35,336 nt of DNA from Brevundimonas diminuta 3F5N (GTDB taxonomy: Bacteria > Pseudomonadota > Alphaproteobacteria > Caulobacterales > Caulobacteraceae). Position 1 is the first letter of the stretch. Each line of letters begins with the position of its first letter. The position numbers and the translations under genes are program-made. The stretch lies in contig NZ_FUIE01000074.1 of assembly GCF_900163625.1 (NCBI RefSeq), positions 1-35,336 of the forward strand, given 5' to 3'. The notes beneath the pieces were generated by a model. The model saw only the letters and a program-made list of their open reading frames with translations. It ran no database searches and was not told the DNA's origin. Positions 1 through 7,928 of the stretch are shown piece after piece.

Positions 1-55
1 GCGGCCGTCGTCTGCGGCGACCGCGACGACCTCGGCCTGGCCGATGGCGCGGGGT
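1..55. repeat. Left arm of a perfect 55-bp inverted repeat (copy of ribD antisense)
   Basis: Bases 1-55 are the exact reverse complement of 344-398, which encode part of the RibD reductase domain (around AIGQAEVVAVAADDGR). The match stops at base 56 (c against the complement of a343). RibD-like coding sequence (GVETVLADDPELTVR) starts right at this junction; translated in the ribD frame, bases 3-50 give an Arg/Pro-rich string that does not resemble RibD. The simplest reading is a fold-back or chimeric join at a contig end, not native gene structure. Confidence 0.85.
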
Positions 56-668
56 CGAGACCGTGCTGGCCGACGATCCCGAGTTGACGGTGCGTCTTTC
101 CCCTTCTCCCCTCGGGGGAGAAGGTGTCGTGCGGAGCATGACGGATGAGGGGGCTCTGTCCTCGCACTCAAAGGCGGACGACGAGGGTGCAGCCGACGCC
201 CCCCTCATCCGAGCGGCTCCGCCGCCCACCTTCTCCCCCGAGGGGAGAAGGAATCCGTTGAGAGTCGTCCTCGATAGCCGTCTCCGTACCCCCGCGACGG
301 CCAAGGTCGCATCTGGCAACACTCTGATCTTCACCACAGCCCAACCCCGCGCCATCGGCCAGGCCGAGGTCGTCGCGGTCGCCGCAGACGACGGCCGCCC
401 CGCCATTTCAGCCGTCCTGGAAGCCCTGGCTGCACGCGGCGTCGGCTCCGTCCTGATCGAGGGCGGAGGCCGTGTCGCCGCCTCTTTCATCCAGGCCGGC
501 GCGGTGGACGCCATCGAATGGTTCCGCGCCCCGATCCTGCTGGGCGGGGAGGGGCGGCCCTGCGTCGCCTCCCTGGCGCTTGCAAAGCTGGCCGACGCCC
601 CCAAGTTCCGTCGTCTGGGCGTCGAGCCTGTCGGAGGCGATCTGTGGGAACGCTACGCCCGCGCGTGA
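54..668 (+). CDS. ribD: Riboflavin biosynthesis protein RibD, reductase domain (5' part missing)
   Basis: This is the C-terminal, NADPH-dependent reductase half of the bifunctional deaminase/reductase that makes 5-amino-6-ribitylaminouracil phosphate from the GTP ring-opening product. Visible family motifs are GVETVLADDPELTVR at the left edge, LRVVLDSRLRTPATAKV (257-322), VLIEGGGRVAASF, and the C-terminal LLGGEGRP and GGDLWERY. The deaminase domain (HAE and PCxxxxxxC zinc motifs) lies outside the window or was lost at the odd 55-bp junction. About 48 extra residues rich in Pro, Gly and Ser separate the DDPELTVR and LRVVLDSRL motifs, where relatives have roughly ten; they are encoded by an in-frame palindromic element (102-251). 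The 77-bp gap to ribE contrasts with the overlapping genes that follow. Identity is firm; whether this copy is functional cannot be judged from the fragment. Confidence 0.88.
   Translation, partial: VETVLADDPELTVRLSPSPLGGEGVVRSMTDEGALSSHSKADDEGAADAPLIRAAPPPTFSPEGRRNPLRVVLDSRLRTPATAKVASGNTLIFTTAQPRAIGQAEVVAVAADDGRPAISAVLEALAARGVGSVLIEGGGRVAASFIQAGAVDAIEWFRAPILLGGEGRPCVASLALAKLADAPKFRRLGVEPVGGDLWERYARA
102..251. repeat. 150-bp palindromic repeat element inserted in frame in ribD
   Basis: The element is bounded by perfect 25-bp inverted arms at 102-126 and 227-251, each itself a near palindrome of the form CCTTCTCCCCTCGGGGGAGA. An inner inverted pair, CGGATGAGGGGG (142-153) and CCCCCTCATCCG (200-211), continues the stem. 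Arm-to-arm length is 150, a multiple of three; the left arm starts on a codon boundary and no stop occurs, so ribD stays open. The translated ends (SPSPLGGEG and PPTFSPEGRR) are typical of such elements when read through. Similar elements are, from general knowledge, common between genes in Caulobacterales and Rhizobiales. No second copy was seen in this window. Confidence 0.85.
344..398. repeat. Right arm of the 55-bp inverted repeat, inside ribD
   Basis: This is the partner of bases 1-55. Here the sequence is in its natural place: the ribD reading frame runs through it and on into conserved reductase sequence (VLIEGGGRVAASF). It is therefore the original copy, and the left arm is the displaced one. 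Confidence 0.85.
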
Positions 669-694
669 CGCCTCCTCAGGCGCGATTTCAGACG

Positions 695-712
695 AATTAG
701 ACTAATTAGACT
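695..712. repeat. 9-bp tandem duplication AATTAGACT x2 upstream of ribE
   Basis: AATTAGACT occurs at 695-703 and again at 704-712, in an unusually AT-rich patch between ribD and ribE, followed by a T-run (716-721) and a small GGTCC/GGACC hairpin (723-736). A GACTC site (GANTC, the CcrM methylation target in Caulobacterales) lies at 709-713. It may be a promoter or operator for ribE onward, but no clear -35/-10 pair could be assigned. Confidence 0.5.
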
Positions 713-745
713 CTGTTTTTTGGGTCCGAAGGGACCGGAGCTTTC

Positions 746-1348
746 ATGTTCACCGGCATCGTCACCGACATCGGCCGCGTTCGCAGCGTCCGTGAAACCA
801 ACCGCGACCGTCGCTATGAGGTCGAGACCGTGTGGGACACGGCGACCATCGACCTGGGCGCCTCCATTAGCCATGCGGGCTGCTGCCTGACGGTGACTGA
901 GAAGGGGCACGATGAAAGGGGGGGCTGGTTCGCCGTCGAGGTCTCGGGCGAGACCCTGTCCAAGACCAAGCTGGGCGACTGGAGCGAGGGCAGCCGGATC
1001 AATCTGGAGCGCGCGGCGAAACTTGGCGACGAGCTGGGCGGCCATATCGTCTCGGGCCACGTCGACGGTCTAGGCGAGGTGATCTCCATCACGCCCGAGG
1101 GCGGGTCGCGCCGGATCGTGATCGAGGCGCCTGCGCCGCTGCACAGATTCATCGCCCCGAAGGGCTCAATCACGGTCGATGGGGTTTCTTTGACGGTGAA
1201 TGGGGTGCATGAGCGCCGCTTCGACGTGAACATCATCCCGCACACGTGGGATGCGACCACCCTCGGCGGCCTGAAGGTCGGCGAGAAGGTCAATCTGGAG
1301 ATCGACATGCTGGCGCGTTACCTCGCGCGGTGGCAGGAGACCGCATGA
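746..1348 (+). CDS. ribE: Riboflavin synthase, alpha subunit
   Basis: RibE joins two molecules of 6,7-dimethyl-8-ribityllumazine to give riboflavin and 5-amino-6-ribitylaminouracil; it is cytosolic. The 200-residue protein has the two tandem lumazine-binding barrels of the family. The first begins MFTGIVTDIGRV and holds CCLTV and SGETL; the second has GHIVSGHVDG and GVSLTVNGV, and the C-terminus is IDMLARYLAR. Length is normal. The ATG at 746 follows GGAG (737-740) at five bases. The stop codon overlaps the ribB start (ATGA, 1345-1348), so the two are translationally coupled. No FMN riboswitch-like sequence was recognised upstream. Confidence 0.96.
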   Translation: MFTGIVTDIGRVRSVRETNRDRRYEVETVWDTATIDLGASISHAGCCLTVTEKGHDERGGWFAVEVSGETLSKTKLGDWSEGSRINLERAAKLGDELGGHIVSGHVDGLGEVISITPEGGSRRIVIEAPAPLHRFIAPKGSITVDGVSLTVNGVHERRFDVNIIPHTWDATTLGGLKVGEKVNLEIDMLARYLARWQETA

Positions 1349-2481
1349 TGAAACTGGCCGTCTACAACACCGACAGCCCGATCAGTTCGATCGAGGACAT
1401 TATCGAGGACGCCCGCAACGGCCGTCCCTACATCCTGGTGGACGCCGAGGACCGCGAGAACGAGGGCGACATCGTCATTCCGGCCCAGTTCGCCACGCCG
1501 GACCAGATCAACTTCATGATCCGCTATGCGCGGGGCCTGGTCTGCCTGGCTCTGACGTCCGAGCGCGCCAAGCAACTGCGCCTGCCGCCGATGGCCGCCG
1601 AGAACCGCGAGAGCATGGGCACGGCCTTCACCATCTCGATCGAGGCCAAGGAAGGCGTCACGACCGGCATCTCGGCCGCTGATCGCGCTCATACGGTCCA
1701 GGTGGCGGCCGATCCGTCGCGCACCGCCGATGACATCGTCTCGCCGGGCCACATCTTCCCGCTGGTTGCGCGCGACGGCGGCGTTCTGGTCCGCACCGGC
1801 CACACCGAGGCGGCCGTGGATATCAGCCGCATGGCCGGCCTGATCCCCGCCGGGGTGATCTGCGAGATCATCAAGGACGACGGGACGATGGCGCGGATGC
1901 CCGACCTGATCGCCTTCGCCCAGCTGCACGGGCTGAAGATCGGCACCATCGCCGACCTGATCGCCTATCGCCGCCGCACCGAGCGCTTTGTCGAGCGCGT
2001 GATGGAGACGCCGTTCGAAAGCGTCCACGGCGGCGCGTTCAAGCTGATCCTGTACCGCAACACCATCGAGGGCGCCGAGCATGTCGCCCTGGTGCGCGGC
2101 GACATCGACCCTACCAAGCCGACCGTCGTGCGGATGCACCAGGTCGACTTCGCCGCCGACCTGCTGGGCCACGTCGAGGCCCGCCAGGACTATATTCCAA
2201 AGGCGATGCAGGCGCTGGCGGCTCAGGACGGGCCGGGCGTCGTCGTCTTCCTGCGTGATCCCGGCCTGCAAGGCCTGGCCGAGCGGCTGGGCGCGACCAG
2301 CAAGCCCGCCGCCGTGGATCGTTCGCTGAAAGCCTATGGCGTCGGGGCGCAGATTCTGCTCGACCTCGGCGTCAAAGACATGATCGTGATGAGTTCGACG
2401 CGACCCAATCCGACGGCGCTGGAAGGTTACGGCCTGCGCATCGTCGGTTGGCGCGACATGGACGGAGAAGACCAATCTTGA
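1345..2481 (+). CDS. ribB: 3,4-dihydroxy-2-butanone-4-phosphate synthase with a degenerate GTP cyclohydrolase II domain (RibBX type)
   Basis: The protein has 378 residues. The N-terminal half is a complete RibB, making the four-carbon riboflavin precursor from ribulose 5-phosphate: DRENEGD (36-42), [11 protein letters not shown], and the [26 protein letters not shown] block. The C-terminal half looks like RibA (GTP cyclohydrolase II) in outline and ends with the typical [13 protein letters not shown], but the zinc-binding cysteine cluster expected after a GD(V/I)xGS-type segment is absent; the domain has no cysteine at all (the region reads [17 protein letters not shown]). It is therefore very unlikely to be a cyclohydrolase. 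This matches the proteobacterial RibBX variant known from the literature, whose second domain lacks that activity. Start: ATG 1345 overlaps the ribE stop; ATG 1348 is an equal alternative. The stop overlaps the ribH start. Confidence 0.93.
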   Translation: MMKLAVYNTDSPISSIEDIIEDARNGRPYILVDAEDRENEGDIVIPAQFATPDQINFMIRYARGLVCLALTSERAKQLRLPPMAAENRESMGTAFTISIEAKEGVTTGISAADRAHTVQVAADPSRTADDIVSPGHIFPLVARDGGVLVRTGHTEAAVDISRMAGLIPAGVICEIIKDDGTMARMPDLIAFAQLHGLKIGTIADLIAYRRRTERFVERVMETPFESVHGGAFKLILYRNTIEGAEHVALVRGDIDPTKPTVVRMHQVDFAADLLGHVEARQDYIPKAMQALAAQDGPGVVVFLRDPGLQGLAERLGATSKPAAVDRSLKAYGVGAQILLDLGVKDMIVMSSTRPNPTALEGYGLRIVGWRDMDGEDQS

Positions 2482-2939
2482 ACGACCCCACTCGCGTCCT
2501 CATCGTCGAGGCGCGCTTTTACGACGAACTGGCCGACGCCCTTCTGGAAGGGGCGAAGGACGCCCTGCGCGCGCAAGGCGTCCAGTATGACGTCGTGACC
2601 GTGCCCGGCGCCCTGGAAGTGCCGACCGTGATCGCCATGGCCGAGGAGGCCGGACGCTATCCCACCGCGCCGCGCTATGACGGCTATGTCGCCCTGGGCT
2701 GCATCATCCGCGGCGAGACCTATCATTTCGAGATCGTCTCGGATCAGTCGGCCGCCGGCATCCGCAATCTGGGCCTGAAGGGCCTGGCCATCGGCAACGG
2801 CATCCTGACGACCGAGGACGAGGAGCAGGCCTGGGCCCGCGCCCGCCTCAGCGAGGGCGACAAGGGCGGCTTCGCGGCCCGCGCCTGCCTGGACCTGATC
2901 GCCATCCGCAAGCGTCTGCGCGGAGGGCTGGCCTCGTGA
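2478..2939 (+). CDS. ribH: 6,7-dimethyl-8-ribityllumazine synthase
   Basis: RibH condenses the RibB and RibD products to the lumazine that RibE uses; family members form pentamers or 60-mers. The 153-residue protein shows the signature [14 protein letters not shown] with the catalytic His, the N-terminal [21 protein letters not shown], and VPGALEVP. The start is taken as TTG 2478, which overlaps the ribB stop (TTGA) and has GGAGAAG (2464-2470) seven bases upstream. The ATG at 2448 would add [10 protein letters not shown] and lies before that ribosome binding site, so it is less likely. The end overlaps nusB (GTGA, 2936-2939). Confidence 0.95.
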   Translation: MNDPTRVLIVEARFYDELADALLEGAKDALRAQGVQYDVVTVPGALEVPTVIAMAEEAGRYPTAPRYDGYVALGCIIRGETYHFEIVSDQSAAGIRNLGLKGLAIGNGILTTEDEEQAWARARLSEGDKGGFAARACLDLIAIRKRLRGGLAS

Positions 2940-3475
2940 GCGAACCGACCAACACCACCCCGGCGACCGTTGCTGAAGTCATGGCCCAGCTGGCCGAGGC
3001 CGATAAGGCCCGCGCCGAGCCCCAACTGACTAGCCGTCAGCGCCGCGCCCGCACGGTCGCCCGCCTGGCCGCCGTTCAGGCCCTGTATCAGATGGAGCTG
3101 GCGGGCGAGGGCGTCGACAGCGTCGTGCGCGAGTTCCGCAATCACCGTTTCGACGCCGACATTGACGGCGCGCCCTTGGCTGAGGCGGATGAAGACTGGT
3201 TCGCCGCCGTCGTGCACGGCGTGGTCGAGGACCAGCGCGCGGTGGACGAGGCGGTCAAGGCGCGTCTGGCCTCCAACTGGCGGCTGGAGCGTCTGGACGC
3301 CACCCTGCGCGCCCTGCTGCGCTGCGGCGCGTGGGAGTTGAAGCACAAGCCCGACGTGCCGCGTGAAATCGTGATCGACGAATATGTCGAGCTGGCCAAG
3401 GCCTTCTTCGACGATGCAGAGGCGAAATTCGTGAACGCGGCGCTGGACGGCGTGGCGCGCGATGCCCGCGATTGA
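2936..3475 (+). CDS. nusB: Transcription antitermination factor NusB
   Basis: NusB binds boxA RNA with NusE (ribosomal protein S10) and supports rRNA antitermination. The 179-residue protein has the family core [23 protein letters not shown], an all-helical middle, and the C-terminal [34 protein letters not shown] block (positions about 140-173). It is about 30 residues longer than many NusB proteins, owing to an N-terminal extension rich in Thr, Ala and Glu. The GTG start at 2936 overlaps the ribH stop; GGAGG lies at 2922-2926. Linkage of ribH and nusB is widespread in bacteria. It overlaps thiL by 14 bases. Confidence 0.95.
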   Translation: MSEPTNTTPATVAEVMAQLAEADKARAEPQLTSRQRRARTVARLAAVQALYQMELAGEGVDSVVREFRNHRFDADIDGAPLAEADEDWFAAVVHGVVEDQRAVDEAVKARLASNWRLERLDATLRALLRCGAWELKHKPDVPREIVIDEYVELAKAFFDDAEAKFVNAALDGVARDARD

Positions 3476-4451
3476 CGTCGCAGGCGAATTCGAGACGATC
3501 CAGCGGCTGCTGAAGCCGCTGGCCCATCCGGAATGGGCGCGGGGGCTGGCCGACGACGTGGCCGTGCTGCCCTCGCGACCCGGATACGACCTGATCTTGA
3601 CCAAGGACGCCATCATCGAAGGCGTCCACTTCCTGCCCGACGATCCGCTGGACACGGTGGCGCAGAAGCTGCTGCGCGTGAACCTGTCCGACCTGGCCGC
3701 CAAGGGCGCCGAGCCGTTCGGCTATCTGCTGGCCTGCCACTGGTCCGAGCGCTGCGGCTGGCCCGAGCGCGAGGCCTTCGTCGCCGGGCTACGGCGGGAT
3801 CAGGCCATTTTCGACATATCCCTGCTGGGCGGCGACACGGTGAAGACGCCGGGACCGGCTAGCTTCTCGGCCACCCTGCTCGGCTGGGCGCCGACGGGAG
3901 CGGCGGTCAGTCGGGCGGGCGCGCGGCCCGGCGATCTGGTCTTCGTCACCGGCACGATCGGCGACGGCTGGCTGGGTCTTCAGGCCGCCCAGGCGACGTT
4001 GAGCCTGGAGCCTGAGCGCATAGACGCGCTGGAGGCCGCCTATCGCACGCCCATGCCGCGCGTGGAGTTCGCGCCCGTCGTTCTAGGCCTGGCGACCGCC
4101 AGCGCCGACGTCTCCGACGGCCTCTTGGCCGACGCCGCCCATATCGCCGAGGCCAGTCGCGTAAGCCTTGAGATCGACCTAGAGCGCCTGCCCCTGTCCG
4201 CCGCGGCCCAGGCCTGGTTCGACGGGCGCGTCGATCCGCAGGCGGCGCTGGAGCTGCTGGCCAGCGGCGGCGATGACTATGAGATCCTGCTGACCGTCCC
4301 GGCGGGCGCCGAAAACGCCCTGCGCCGCGAGGCCGAGCGCCGCCACCTGCGCCTGACCTGCGTGGGCCGGGTGGCCGAGGGCAGGGGGTTGTCCCCGCGC
4401 TATCTGGGCCAGGCCATCACCCCGACCCGCACCGGCTGGGTCCACGGCTGA
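3462..4451 (+). CDS. thiL: Thiamine-monophosphate kinase
   Basis: ThiL phosphorylates thiamine monophosphate to the active cofactor thiamine diphosphate with ATP. The 329-residue length is normal. Motifs, N to [11 protein letters not shown]; the metal-binding LADDVAVL and [37 protein letters not shown]; and the C-terminal [15 protein letters not shown] and [13 protein letters not shown], which carry the conserved aspartates of the PurM/ThiL fold. Its ATG lies 14 bases inside nusB, the usual arrangement for this cluster in alphaproteobacteria. The gene ends the tightly overlapping run that started at ribE. Confidence 0.95.
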   Translation: MPAIDVAGEFETIQRLLKPLAHPEWARGLADDVAVLPSRPGYDLILTKDAIIEGVHFLPDDPLDTVAQKLLRVNLSDLAAKGAEPFGYLLACHWSERCGWPEREAFVAGLRRDQAIFDISLLGGDTVKTPGPASFSATLLGWAPTGAAVSRAGARPGDLVFVTGTIGDGWLGLQAAQATLSLEPERIDALEAAYRTPMPRVEFAPVVLGLATASADVSDGLLADAAHIAEASRVSLEIDLERLPLSAAAQAWFDGRVDPQAALELLASGGDDYEILLTVPAGAENALRREAERRHLRLTCVGRVAEGRGLSPRYLGQAITPTRTGWVHG

Positions 4452-4491
4452 GGGCAACGGAATCCTAACGGGACAGGGCCAGACTGCCGCC

Positions 4492-4917
4492 ATGAACCGC
4501 CGCGCCCTGATCCTCGCCGTCGCCGGCGCCGCCCTGTCGGGGGCGGCCGCGGCAGCCTCGCCTTCGGCGGAGACGTCCGCCCAACCGGCGAGTTTCAACC
4601 TGACCGGCGTCGGCCTGCCTATCATCGTGGGCGGCCGGGTCCGGAACTACATCTTCGTGGTGCTGAAGCTGTATCTGGGCCAGGGCCACGCCCTGGATGC
4701 CGTGAAGGCCAAGGAGCCCTATCTGCGCGACGCCCTGGTCCGGGCCGGGCACCGCACGCCCTTCGTCCTGGCCGATGACTGGAACCAGTTGGACGCCCAG
4801 GCTCTGAGCGCCAGCCTGATCCGCTCGGCCGATACGCTGATCGGCAAGGGCGCGATCGCCCGCGTGGAGGTTGTCAGCCAGGCCGCGCGCCGTCGCACAA
4901 CTGTTCGCGGCGTCTAA
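4492..4917 (+). CDS. Small exported protein, possibly FliL-like
   Basis: The 141-residue protein starts with a signal peptide: MNRR, a hydrophobic stretch ALILAVAGAALSGAAAA, and a likely cleavage near AAA-SPSA. The mature part contains VGLPIIVGGRVRNYIFVVLKLYL and then KEPYLRDALVRAGHRTPF, a polar linker, and LIGKGAIARVEVV. This order (beta strand, EPxLRDALV helix, GKGxIxxVxVV strand) resembles the C-terminal layout of FliL proteins, but there is no FliL membrane anchor and no flagellar gene nearby. It lies 40 bases after thiL and is probably cotranscribed. Function unknown; the FliL comparison is inference from pattern only. Confidence 0.72.
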   Translation: MNRRALILAVAGAALSGAAAAASPSAETSAQPASFNLTGVGLPIIVGGRVRNYIFVVLKLYLGQGHALDAVKAKEPYLRDALVRAGHRTPFVLADDWNQLDAQALSASLIRSADTLIGKGAIARVEVVSQAARRRTTVRGV

Positions 4918-5091
4918 AAGAGCGCTGTTGCGCCACGGCTCTGCTTTTGGCACGATTTAGCCGCAATTCCCGAGGGGCGTGAATTTGCGTCCGTAAGCGC
5001 ACGGGGGGACCGGAAGGCGGCCGAGAGGCGACAACGCCCGTAGCGCTGCCCATGGATCCGCGCGCCCAGTTGCATAGGGCTTGGAAACGCC

Positions 5092-7242
5092 ATGACGTCA
5101 TATCTTTGGCTGGTCATCGCGGCCGGCGCTCTGGGGGTGCTTTACGGCGCCGTTCAGACCGCCGCCCTGATGAAGGCCGACAGTGGTAATGAACGGATGC
5201 GTGAGATCGCCGCAGCGATCCAGGAAGGGGCATCCGCCTATCTGAAGCGTCAGTACACAACGATTGGCATTGTAGGGGTCGTGATCTTGGTCGCGGCCTA
5301 TTTTCTTATCGGGACCTGGGCGGCGCTCGGTTTCCTGATCGGCGCGGTCCTGTCGGGCGCGGCGGGCTATGCGGGGATGCTGATCTCCGTGCGCGCCAAC
5401 GTCCGCACGGCCCAGGCCGCGTCGCAGAGCCTGTCCAAGGGGCTGGACCTGGCCTTCCGCTCGGGCGCCATCACCGGCATGTTCGTGGCGGGCGGCGCGC
5501 TTCTGGGCGTGTCCGGCTACTACGCCTTCATGACGCAGGGTCTGGGCCACGCCTCGACCAGCCGCGAGGTCATCGACGGCCTAGTGGCGCTGGGCTTCGG
5601 CGCCTCGCTGATCTCCATCTTCGCACGACTGGGCGGCGGCATCTTCACCAAGGGGGCCGACGTCGGCGGTGACATGGTGGGCAAGGTCGAGGCCGGCATC
5701 CCCGAGGATGATCCCCGCAACGCCGCCACCATCGCGGACAATGTGGGCGACAACGTCGGCGACTGCGCCGGCATGGCCGCCGACCTGTTCGAGACCTATG
5801 CGGTGACGACGGTGGCGACCATGGTGCTGGCGGCCATCTTCTTCCGCAACCAGCCCTATGTGGATGTGCTGATGCTGCTGCCGCTGGCGATCTGCGGCGT
5901 CTGCATCGTGACCTCGATCATCGGCACCTTCTTCGTCCGCCTGGGCAAGAGCGGCAACATCATGGGCGCCCTGTATCAGGGGCTGATCGTGACCGGCCTG
6001 CTGTCGCTGGTCGCCGTCTGGTGGGTGATCAACACCCTGTTGCCGGGGGCGGTCGAGACCTCAGGGGGCCTGCTGATCCAGCCGATGAACCTGTTCTGGG
6101 CAGGGGCTGTGGGGCTGGTGGTGACGGCGGCCATCGTGGTGATCACCGAATACTATACCGGCACGGGCTTCCGGCCGGTGAAGTCGGTGGCCAACGCCTC
6201 GGTTTCTGGGCACGGCACCAACGTCATCCAGGGGCTGGCCATGTCGCTGGAGGCCACGGCGCTTCCGGCCCTGACCATCATCGTCGGTATTGTCGCGGCC
6301 TATCAGTTGGCAGGGCTGTTCGGCATCGCCATCGCCACCACCACCATGCTGGGCGTGGCGGGGATGATCGTGGCGCTGGACGCCTTCGGGCCGGTCACGG
6401 ACAACGCGGGCGGCATCGCCGAGATGGCGGGCCTGCCGCCGGAAGTCCGCGTCTCGACCGACGCACTGGACGCCGTGGGCAACACCACCAAGGCCGTGAC
6501 CAAGGGCTATGCCATCGGATCGGCGGGTCTGGGGGCATTGGTCCTGTTCGCCGCCTATGTGGAGGATCTGAAGTTCTTCGCGGCCGAGGCGGCGCCGGGC
6601 AGCTTCTTCTACGGCTTGGGGACGGTCGCGTTTGATCTGTCCAACCCCTACGTCGTGGTCGGCCTGTTGTTCGGCGGTCTGCTGCCCTTCCTGTTCGGAG
6701 GGCTGGCGATGACGGCCGTGGGGCGCGCCGCCGAGGCTGTCGTGGCCGAGGTGCGGCGTCAGTTCCGCGAGAACCCCGGCATCATGACGTTCGAGACCAA
6801 GCCGGAATACGGACGGGCGGTCGATATCCTGACCAGCGCGGCCATCCGCGAGATGATCGTGCCGTCGCTGTTGCCGGTGCTGTCGCCGATCGTCCTGTTC
6901 GTCGTCATCCTGTTCATCCAGCCGGACAAGGCCAACGCCTTCGCCGCCCTGGGGGCCATGTTGATGGGGGTGATCGTGACGGGATTGTTCGTCGCCATCT
7001 CCATGACGTCGGGCGGCGGCGCCTGGGACAACGCCAAGAAGGTGATCGAGGAAGGCTTCACCGACAAGAACGGCGTGGTCCACGGCAAGGGCTCGGAAGC
7101 GCACAAGGCGGCCGTCACCGGCGACACTGTGGGCGACCCTTACAAGGACACCTCCGGTCCGGCGGTGAACCCGATGATCAAGATCACCAACATCGTGGCG
7201 CTGCTGCTGCTGGCGGTGCTGGCGAGCGGCAAGATCGTTTGA
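5092..7242 (+). CDS. hppA: K+-independent membrane-bound proton-pumping pyrophosphatase
   Basis: This integral membrane enzyme hydrolyses pyrophosphate and pumps protons. It has 716 residues with about 16 hydrophobic segments. The catalytic loop [19 protein letters not shown] starts at residue 190 and is followed by [19 protein letters not shown]; a second acidic set is [18 protein letters not shown]; the C-terminal one is [21 protein letters not shown]. In [10 protein letters not shown] the Lys at residue 467 stands where K+-dependent enzymes have Ala, so by the established rule this one does not need potassium. The start [20 protein letters not shown] forms the first membrane helix. It has its own 174-bp upstream region and ends at a strong terminator (7264-7301), so it is probably monocistronic. 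Confidence 0.97.
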   Translation: MTSYLWLVIAAGALGVLYGAVQTAALMKADSGNERMREIAAAIQEGASAYLKRQYTTIGIVGVVILVAAYFLIGTWAALGFLIGAVLSGAAGYAGMLISVRANVRTAQAASQSLSKGLDLAFRSGAITGMFVAGGALLGVSGYYAFMTQGLGHASTSREVIDGLVALGFGASLISIFARLGGGIFTKGADVGGDMVGKVEAGIPEDDPRNAATIADNVGDNVGDCAGMAADLFETYAVTTVATMVLAAIFFRNQPYVDVLMLLPLAICGVCIVTSIIGTFFVRLGKSGNIMGALYQGLIVTGLLSLVAVWWVINTLLPGAVETSGGLLIQPMNLFWAGAVGLVVTAAIVVITEYYTGTGFRPVKSVANASVSGHGTNVIQGLAMSLEATALPALTIIVGIVAAYQLAGLFGIAIATTTMLGVAGMIVALDAFGPVTDNAGGIAEMAGLPPEVRVSTDALDAVGNTTKAVTKGYAIGSAGLGALVLFAAYVEDLKFFAAEAAPGSFFYGLGTVAFDLSNPYVVVGLLFGGLLPFLFGGLAMTAVGRAAEAVVAEVRRQFRENPGIMTFETKPEYGRAVDILTSAAIREMIVPSLLPVLSPIVLFVVILFIQPDKANAFAALGAMLMGVIVTGLFVAISMTSGGGAWDNAKKVIEEGFTDKNGVVHGKGSEAHKAAVTGDTVGDPYKDTSGPAVNPMIKITNIVALLLLAVLASGKIV

Positions 7243-7263
7243 CGGCGATCGGCTGAAACTGAA

Positions 7264-7301
7264 AACGCCCCGGAGAGCGATCTCCGGGGCGTTATCTTTT
7301 T
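7264..7301 (+). terminator. Rho-independent terminator of hppA
   Basis: A perfect 13-bp stem (7264-7276 with 7281-7293) and a GCGA loop are followed by ATCTTTTT. It lies 21 bases after the hppA stop. The AA at the 5' foot of the stem gives a weaker reverse-strand version, so it mainly serves the plus strand and shields the convergent bamE. Confidence 0.9.
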
Positions 7302-7359
7302 GCGCCCTAGGCTCGCGACGCGGTCGCTCGCGGCTTGAGGGCGCCTGTATGCTGGGCCG

Positions 7360-7839
7360 TTAATCCGGGCGGCGCTGGCCGGGGACGTCGTCCTCGGTGC
7401 GCGGCAGTTGGCCGCGGCCGACATTGCCGAGCAACTGTTCGAGGATGGTCAGCTGGCGGCCGCGGGTCGGGGTCTCGCGGCGCTCCATGGCGATCTGGCG
7501 ACCGTCTTCCAGGCCCAGGGTCCGCACGCTGGCGACCTTTTCACCGCCATCGGCGAAGGTGACCTCCGTGATCGTCCGCTGCGACACTTCAGGCTTGTTG
7601 TAGGTGTAGCGCTGGGTCGTCTGGGTCAGGTAGTACCAGACGTTGTCGGTCTCGAAGGTCGAGGTGGTTGAAGGCGTGCCCAGCTTGGCCAGGACGGTCT
7701 CGCGGGTGTCGACGCCCGCCTCGATATCCTGGGGCTTGGCGTCCACGGCCTGGAAGCCCTGGGTGGCGACAACCGGGGCGCAGGCGCCCGCAGCGGCGGC
7801 GAGCGAGGCGGCGATGATGAGCGACGTAAAACGGGGCAT
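7360..7839 (-). CDS. bamE: Outer membrane assembly lipoprotein BamE (SmpA/OmlA family)
   Basis: BamE is an accessory lipoprotein of the BAM complex that inserts beta-barrel proteins in the outer membrane. The 159-residue precursor begins MPRFTSLIIAASLAAAAGAC; Cys20 is the expected lipidation site. The SmpA/BamE domain covers about residues 35-125: IEAGVDTRETVLAKLGTPSTTS, then DNVWYYLTQTTQRY and the strand ITEVTFADGGEKVASVRTL. The C-terminal 35 residues are polar and probably disordered, as often in alphaproteobacteria. It is divergent from the bc1 chaperone gene, with 89 bases between starts. Confidence 0.9.
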   Translation of the reverse strand: MPRFTSLIIAASLAAAAGACAPVVATQGFQAVDAKPQDIEAGVDTRETVLAKLGTPSTTSTFETDNVWYYLTQTTQRYTYNKPEVSQRTITEVTFADGGEKVASVRTLGLEDGRQIAMERRETPTRGRQLTILEQLLGNVGRGQLPRTEDDVPGQRRPD

Positions 7840-7867
7840 CGGCGATGGGCCTCTAGAAACAAGGTCT

Positions 7868-7896
7868 TTGACCTAACCGTCGCTGCGTCCTAGTGC
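7868..7896 (+). promoter_or_regulatory. Candidate sigma-70 promoter for the bc1 chaperone operon
   Basis: TTGACC (7868-7873), a 17-base spacer and TAGTGC (7891-7896) fit a housekeeping promoter with a good -35 and weak -10. Transcription would start near 7903, downstream of the possible GTG at 7893, which favours the ATG at 7929 as the real start. On the minus strand TTGCAC-17-TAGGTC lies across the same bases and could serve bamE. Confidence 0.4.
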
Positions 7897-7928
7897 AACG
7901 GCGCGGCGGAAAAGGGGCCGTAAAACCT

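Noticed and set aside
669..745. FMN riboswitch before ribE
   Set aside because: The gap is only 77 bases and contains none of the conserved RFN stem sequences; the region is too short for the aptamer.
1318..2475. A long minus-strand open frame opposite ribB
   Set aside because: The plus strand encodes an unmistakable RibB; the opposite frame shows only GC-rich antisense composition.
4947..4962. Sigma-54-like promoter TGGCACGATTTAGC upstream of hppA
   Set aside because: The GG and GC elements are nine bases apart, not ten, and there is no nearby activator site.
4918..5091. Terminator-like AAAAGAGC...GCTCTGCTTTT downstream of the FliL-like gene
   Set aside because: The stem is only five pairs with a long 14-base interior and the U-tract is interrupted, so it is too weak to annotate; no gene was seen in this 174-bp gap.
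7893..7928. Earlier GTG start for the bc1 chaperone gene
   Set aside because: It would lie before the predicted transcription start and adds MQRRGGKGAVKP, which does not resemble the family N-terminus.
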